A stretch of 9,711 bases of DNA from an uncultured Oscillospiraceae bacterium (GTDB lineage Bacteria > Bacillota > Clostridia > Oscillospirales > Ruminococcaceae), in the NCBI GenBank assembly GCA_900555435.1, contig USLH01000089.1, forward strand, positions 1-9,711, read 5' to 3'. Of the stretch, positions 6,841 through 9,711 are shown piece by piece (position 1 is the first letter of the stretch; every line of letters begins with the position of its first letter). Made by a program: the position numbers and the translations under genes. The notes beneath the pieces are model-generated. The model had not been told where the DNA came from, made no database searches, and saw only the letters and a list, made by a program, of their open reading frames with translations.

Positions 6841-6877
6841 GGAAGCCCCCGTCGCTTCCGCTCGCAAGAAGGAAGCG
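6841..6877 (+). repeat. Alternative hairpins sharing one arm
   Basis: GCTTCC at 6854-6859 can pair with GGAAGC on its left (6841-6846, seven-base loop) or, as part of CGCTTCC (6853-6859), with GGAAGCG on its right (6871-6877, 11-base loop). The two stems exclude each other, as in attenuators, but no T-run or reading frame follows closely. Confidence 0.4.
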
Positions 6878-7072
6878 CATTTCTCCGTTTTCAGGGAATT
6901 AGGATCGTGTGCTATGCCGTGCGGAGGAATGGCAGGGAGCTTTCAGGGGCGAAAAGGGAAAGACGGGGTGGAGGGCGACCGGTGTGGAGCTTGAAGCTAT
7001 TATACTGCGGCTTTCGTCGAAACGGAAGGGGCCAAATTCTGGAAAAAGAAAGGCGGGGTTTTCTGGCGGCTC

Positions 7073-7101
7073 TTGTCAAGGGGTGGAAAATATGATAAGA
7101 T
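7073..7101 (+). promoter_or_regulatory. Sigma-A-type promoter of the kinase-MATE operon
   Basis: TTGTCA (7073-7078), a 17-base spacer and TAAGAT (7096-7101) fit the housekeeping consensus. The expected start near 7108 gives a leader of about 79 bases before ATG 7187, in which CTGGGG...CTCCCGG and TGCC...GGCA can form small hairpins. Confidence 0.75.
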
Positions 7102-7186
7102 GAACGTGGTTTTAAAATTCTGGGGAAACGGCTCCCGGTATGTTTTTGCCTCCATGGGGCAGGCTTTTAAGGAAAAGGGAACGATT

Positions 7187-7699
7187 ATGAAAAATATCAC
7201 ACTGATCGGGATGCCCGGCAGCGGGAAAAGCACCATCGGCGTTTTGCTGGCTAAGGCTCTGAGAATGGATTTTCTGGATGCAGATCTGGTGATCCAGAAG
7301 CGGGAAGGGGCACTTTTGCAGGAGATCTTGGACAAGCGGGGCTTCGATGCCTTTAAAAAGGCGGAGGAAGAAGCACTTCTTTCCATCCATTGCGGGAATA
7401 CTGTGATTGCCACCGGCGGAAGTGCAGTCTACAGCGCTCCCGGTATGAAGCATCTGAAAGAACAGGGTGTGGCGGCCTATCTGGAGCTCACCCTCCCGGA
7501 GATCCGGTCGAGACTTTTTAACCTTGCGACCCGGGGTATCGCCTTTCCGCCCGGAAAGACGCTGGAGGACATCTATCGAGAGCGGGCGCCGCTTTATGAG
7601 AAGTATGCAGACATCACCGTGAACGGCACGGGAAAGGTTCCGGAGGAGATGGTGGCGCTTTTGAAAGAGGCGCTCAAAAAGGAGGGGGCTTCCGAATGA
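7187..7699 (+). CDS. Shikimate-kinase-like P-loop kinase with unusual substrate and lid motifs
   Basis: A 170-residue kinase of shikimate kinase size and fold. The Walker A loop is G8-MPGSGKST16; D31/D33 in LDADL match the metal and substrate aspartate region; R133 in RERAPLY matches the C-terminal substrate arginine (R136 of the Mycobacterium enzyme). Three things differ from typical AroK: the FR pair before the conserved Glu (R58) is F56-K57, the third glycine of the substrate loop is Ser (TGGS, 76-79), and the lid lacks RPLL and reads T115-RGIAF instead. It would phosphorylate shikimate in aromatic amino acid synthesis, or a related small alcohol; no aro gene is adjacent. ATG 7187 is chosen because the kinase homology begins there and AAGGGA lies upstream; the same frame runs open back through the promoter to TTG 7073. 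The end overlaps the MATE start by ATGA. Confidence 0.82.
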   Translation: MKNITLIGMPGSGKSTIGVLLAKALRMDFLDADLVIQKREGALLQEILDKRGFDAFKKAEEEALLSIHCGNTVIATGGSAVYSAPGMKHLKEQGVAAYLELTLPEIRSRLFNLATRGIAFPPGKTLEDIYRERAPLYEKYADITVNGTGKVPEEMVALLKEALKKEGASE

Positions 7700-9069
7700 T
7701 CGCAAAGGATATGACGGTGGGAAGCCCGGTAAAGCTCCTATTGAGCTTTACGCTTCCGCTGACGTTAGGATACATGGTCCAGCAGCTTTACAGCATGGCG
7801 GACTCCATCATTGTCGGCAAGGGCATCGGTGTGGAGGCATTTGCGGCAGTGGGCGCCACAGCGTGGGTCAGCTTCCTGATCCTAGGCTTTGTCACCGGTC
7901 TGACCGGCGGGTTCAGCATCCTGACTGCCCAGTGCTTCGGAGCGGGAGACGCAAAAGGGCTGCGGCACACGCTGACTCAGGGGACGCTGCTTTCCGTTGC
8001 GCTTTCGCTGGTGGTCACGGTGGTGAGCATGGCCACCTGCAAGCCGCTTTTACAGCTGCTCCGCACCCCGGCGGATATTTTAGAGGATGCGAACGTCTAT
8101 CTTTTAGTGATCTATGCCGGGACGCTGCCTACGGTTATGTATAACTTTTACGCTTCCATCCTTCGGGCGTTGGGGAATACGAAGGGACCGCTTTACGTTC
8201 TGATCGCTTCGGCACTGGCGAACATCGGGCTTGATTTGCTGTTCGTGATCCCCTTGAAAATGGGCGTCGGAGGGGCGGCGCTGGCTACCGTTCTGTCCCA
8301 GCTTTTGTCGGCGGTGCTCTGCTGGCTGATGCTCCGGCGGTATCCCATTTTAAAGACGGAGAAGGAAGACTGGAAGCTCTATCTTCCCATGCAGAAGAAG
8401 CTCATCGGCCTGGGGATCCCCATGGCGCTGCAGAATTCCGTTATTTCCATCGGCGGCATTATTCTGCAGTCGGTGGTCAACGGCTTCGGTTCGGCCTGCG
8501 TTGCCGGGTTCAGCGCCGCCAGCCGGGTGCAGGCTCTGGCGGATCAGCCGGGCTTTACCTTGGGGCTTGCCATCGCCACCTATGCGGGGCAGAACCTGGG
8601 AGCGAAAAAGCTCGACCGGATCAAGGACGGCGTGCGGAAGGGCGTGCTGATTTCCCTTATTATGAACGTGATCACCGGAGGAATCATCATCCTGCTGAAT
8701 CGACCTCTGGTGCTGCTTTTCATGGATTCGGCGGAGGCGGAGGCGCTGGCTACGGCGCATCAGTACATCCTGGTCATGGGGCTTTTTGAGTGGGTGCTGG
8801 GACTTCTCTTCTTCTATCGTTCCGCCCTGCAGGGGATGGGGAACACCCTAATGCCCATGGCGTCGGGCGTGGTAGAGCTGGTCATGCGGATCGTGATCGT
8901 CCTTACCTTCCCCACCATGCTGGGAATGGGATTTTTAGGCGTCTGCATCGCAGAGGTAGGAGCGTGGACAGGCGCTGCTATCCTGCTGGCAGCGGCTTAC
9001 TATACCTTCATGGCGAAAAAGTGCCGGGAAATAAAAAATGCCCCTGCCGAATCGTCGGCAGAGGCGTAA
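7696..9069 (+). CDS. MATE-family multidrug/metabolite efflux transporter
   Basis: A 457-residue inner-membrane protein with about 12 hydrophobic segments in two MatE halves, full length for the family (NorM/MepA/DinF type). Typical stretches are P21LTLGYMVQQLYSMADSIIVG in TM1, RALGNTKGPLY (157-167), NIGLDLLFV (176-184), GVGGAALATV (190-199) and GQNLGAKKLDRI (298-309). Family members export cationic compounds or metabolites using H+ or Na+; the substrate cannot be read from sequence. The start ATG 7696 overlaps the kinase stop (ATGA), with GGAGG at 7681-7685 inside the kinase gene, so translation is probably coupled. The last codons (9040-9065) also form the terminator hairpin of the opposing gene. 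The stop lies four bases from the stop of the convergent small gene. Confidence 0.93.
   Translation: MIAKDMTVGSPVKLLLSFTLPLTLGYMVQQLYSMADSIIVGKGIGVEAFAAVGATAWVSFLILGFVTGLTGGFSILTAQCFGAGDAKGLRHTLTQGTLLSVALSLVVTVVSMATCKPLLQLLRTPADILEDANVYLLVIYAGTLPTVMYNFYASILRALGNTKGPLYVLIASALANIGLDLLFVIPLKMGVGGAALATVLSQLLSAVLCWLMLRRYPILKTEKEDWKLYLPMQKKLIGLGIPMALQNSVISIGGIILQSVVNGFGSACVAGFSAASRVQALADQPGFTLGLAIATYAGQNLGAKKLDRIKDGVRKGVLISLIMNVITGGIIILLNRPLVLLFMDSAEAEALATAHQYILVMGLFEWVLGLLFFYRSALQGMGNTLMPMASGVVELVMRIVIVLTFPTMLGMGFLGVCIAEVGAWTGAAILLAAAYYTFMAKKCREIKNAPAESSAEA
9031..9065 (-). terminator. Intrinsic terminator of the small minus-strand gene, inside the MATE coding sequence
   Basis: Read on the minus strand, GCCTCTGCCGA (9065-9055) pairs with TCGGCAGGGGC (9050-9040) across a four-base loop with one mismatch, then ATTTTTTAT follows (9039-9032). 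The + strand side has no T-run, so it serves the minus-strand transcript. Confidence 0.8.
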
Positions 9070-9073
9070 GCGT

Positions 9074-9340
9074 TTAAAAATAGCGGTGGTACCGAAGGTC
9101 AGGCTCCTCGTTTATGAGCCAGTCGGTGGCTTCCTTTAAGCCCTCTTCGGTCAGTGGGAAGCTGGCGGTGATGATCTGGTCTTCCGGGGTCTTGTCCTGG
9201 CAGTTGGGGCCCGGCCACGCCCAGAGGAGCAGTTCCTCTTCTTTAGGCACCATGCGGAAGCGGAAGTTCTTTACACTTCCGCTGTAGGGGTTTCCGGAGC
9301 GAAAATAGTGAAACCTCGGAATCTCAAAATCGGTCGACAA
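9074..9340 (-). CDS. Small protein of unknown function (88 residues)
   Basis: I do not recognise a family. The product is soluble, without signal peptide or membrane segment, and rich in aromatic and acidic residues: FHYFRSGNPYSGS near the N-terminus, LLWAWPGPNC (one cysteine, C47), then FPLTEEGLKEATDWLINEE, which looks like a strand followed by an amphipathic helix, and an RYHRYF tail. It appears to be a real gene: the TTG start at 9340 has GGAGG eight bases upstream on the minus strand, a strong promoter lies just before it, and an intrinsic terminator just after. The TTG start is required, since the nearby ATG (9347) is in another frame and stops after seven codons. It converges on the MATE gene and diverges from the DUF1622 gene. 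Confidence 0.75.
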   Translation of the reverse strand: MSTDFEIPRFHYFRSGNPYSGSVKNFRFRMVPKEEELLLWAWPGPNCQDKTPEDQIITASFPLTEEGLKEATDWLINEEPDLRYHRYF

Positions 9341-9364
9341 AAGGCATTCCTCCCATTCGGTTTT

Positions 9365-9393
9365 ATTTTAACACATCAAAGGAGATGAGTCAA
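9365..9393 (-). promoter_or_regulatory. Promoter of the small minus-strand gene, overlapping the DUF1622 start
   Basis: On the minus strand TTGACT (9393-9388), a 17-base spacer and TAAAAT (9370-9365) are near consensus. The -35 box covers the first base of the DUF1622 ATG and its spacer covers that gene's ribosome site, so the two genes share almost all of a 52-base gap. Confidence 0.75.
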
Positions 9394-9711
9394 TGGAATG
9401 GCTGCATTCCATCCTGAACACAGTGGTGGATTGGGCAATCCTGCTCTTTGAATCCATGGGTGTTGTGGTGATCGTGGTTTCCGGCATTCAGGGGATCGTT
9501 GAGTATGTGACGGGGAACCCGTTGACCCGGCTGAATCTGGCAAAGGGGATGGCCATGGGGCTGGAGTTCAAGCTGGGAAGCGAGATCCTGCGCACCGTGG
9601 TGGTGCGGGAGTTTTCGGAGATCTTTACCGTAGCGGGGATCATCCTGCTGCGGGCGGCCCTGACCTTCCTCATCCACTGGGAAATCCGGAACGAGGAAGC
9701 GGCTCGCTCCC
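9393..9711 (+). CDS. DUF1622 family membrane protein, 3' end outside the window
   Basis: A frame of at least 106 residues, open to the window edge. A first membrane segment (about residues 11-32, VDWAILLFESMGVVVIVVSG) is followed by the family signature LNLAKGMAMGLEFKLGSEILRT (about 47-68) and a second hydrophobic segment (about 77-94, FTVAGIILLRAALTFLIHW), then EIRNEE. These match my memory of DUF1622, an uncharacterised small bacterial membrane family of about 110-130 residues, so only the tail should be missing. The start ATG 9393 has GGAGATGA at 9381-9388. Function is unknown; nothing in the context defines it. Its own promoter could not be recognised and would have to lie in or near the start of the opposing gene. 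Confidence 0.85.
   Translation, partial: MEWLHSILNTVVDWAILLFESMGVVVIVVSGIQGIVEYVTGNPLTRLNLAKGMAMGLEFKLGSEILRTVVVREFSEIFTVAGIILLRAALTFLIHWEIRNEEAARS

Larger units (their letters stand above)
6014..7186 (+). other. Gene-free, purine-rich divergent intergenic region
   Basis: About 1.17 kb between two divergent genes holds no credible coding sequence. The open frames are short, lack ribosome sites, and translate into Arg/Gly- or Pro-rich low-complexity strings. From about 6100 to 6760 the + strand is dominated by G and A. The block holds a 9-bp inverted repeat (6063-6095), diverged direct repeats (6087-6650), two quadruplex motifs, several hairpins at 6751-6877 and the kinase promoter at 7073-7101. 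The 78 bases from the expected transcript start (about 7108) to 7186 are the kinase leader. Confidence 0.75.

Noticed and set aside
6651..6902. 83-codon plus-strand frame in the gene-free region
   Set aside because: Arg/Lys/Gly-rich composition typical of translated non-coding G/A sequence, with no domain or start signal.
6990..7010. TATTATAC as a second -10 box for the kinase operon
   Set aside because: No acceptable -35 hexamer at 16-18 bases upstream.
7073..7186. N-terminal extension of the kinase from TTG 7073
   Set aside because: The extension covers the promoter itself and has no homology; kinase similarity starts at ATG 7187.

Overview
The window appears to join two genomes. Bases 1 to about 350 hold the 3' end of hisH and the first ~46 codons of hisA. 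They overlap by ATGA, as in a histidine operon of Bacteroidales type (taxon judged from protein resemblance only). At a shared Gly-Ile-Arg-Arg stretch (349-360) the reading frame passes, without a break, into the middle of a LicC-type nucleotidyltransferase. From there on, codon use and gene content look like a GC-moderate member of the Firmicutes (Clostridia). The join is most likely an assembly or amplification chimera at a short microhomology. A genuine recombination cannot be excluded from sequence alone.

Layout of the Firmicutes part: (i) 360-3412 (+), a choline cassette, consisting of a fused LicC (phosphocholine cytidylyltransferase, lacking its N-terminus here) and LicA (choline kinase), followed 13 bases later by a BCCT transporter closest in my memory to CaiT. 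Together they would import choline and convert it to CDP-choline for phosphocholine decoration or phosphatidylcholine. Two back-to-back terminators follow. (ii) 3511-4971 (-), an S12 beta-lactamase-fold serine hydrolase with its own clear promoter. (iii) 5084-6013 (-), a secreted protein with two SH3 repeats and a C39-like cysteine peptidase with all catalytic residues. (iv) 6014-7186, about 1.17 kb with no credible gene. It is strongly G/A-rich on the + strand, with diverged direct repeats, two G-quadruplex motifs and a few hairpins. (v) 7187-9069 (+), a shikimate-kinase-like P-loop kinase with unusual substrate and lid motifs, overlapping by ATGA a MATE efflux pump, behind a good sigma-A-type promoter. 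(vi) 9074-9340 (-), a small unrecognised protein whose terminator lies inside the end of the MATE gene. (vii) 9393 to the window end (+), a DUF1622 membrane protein, divergent from the small protein and sharing a 52-base intergenic space.

No tRNA, rRNA, CRISPR array, transposase or integrase was seen. The observations most worth following are the hisA::licC seam, the choline cassette with its altered CaiT-like binding site, the atypical kinase, and the repeat-rich gene-free block.
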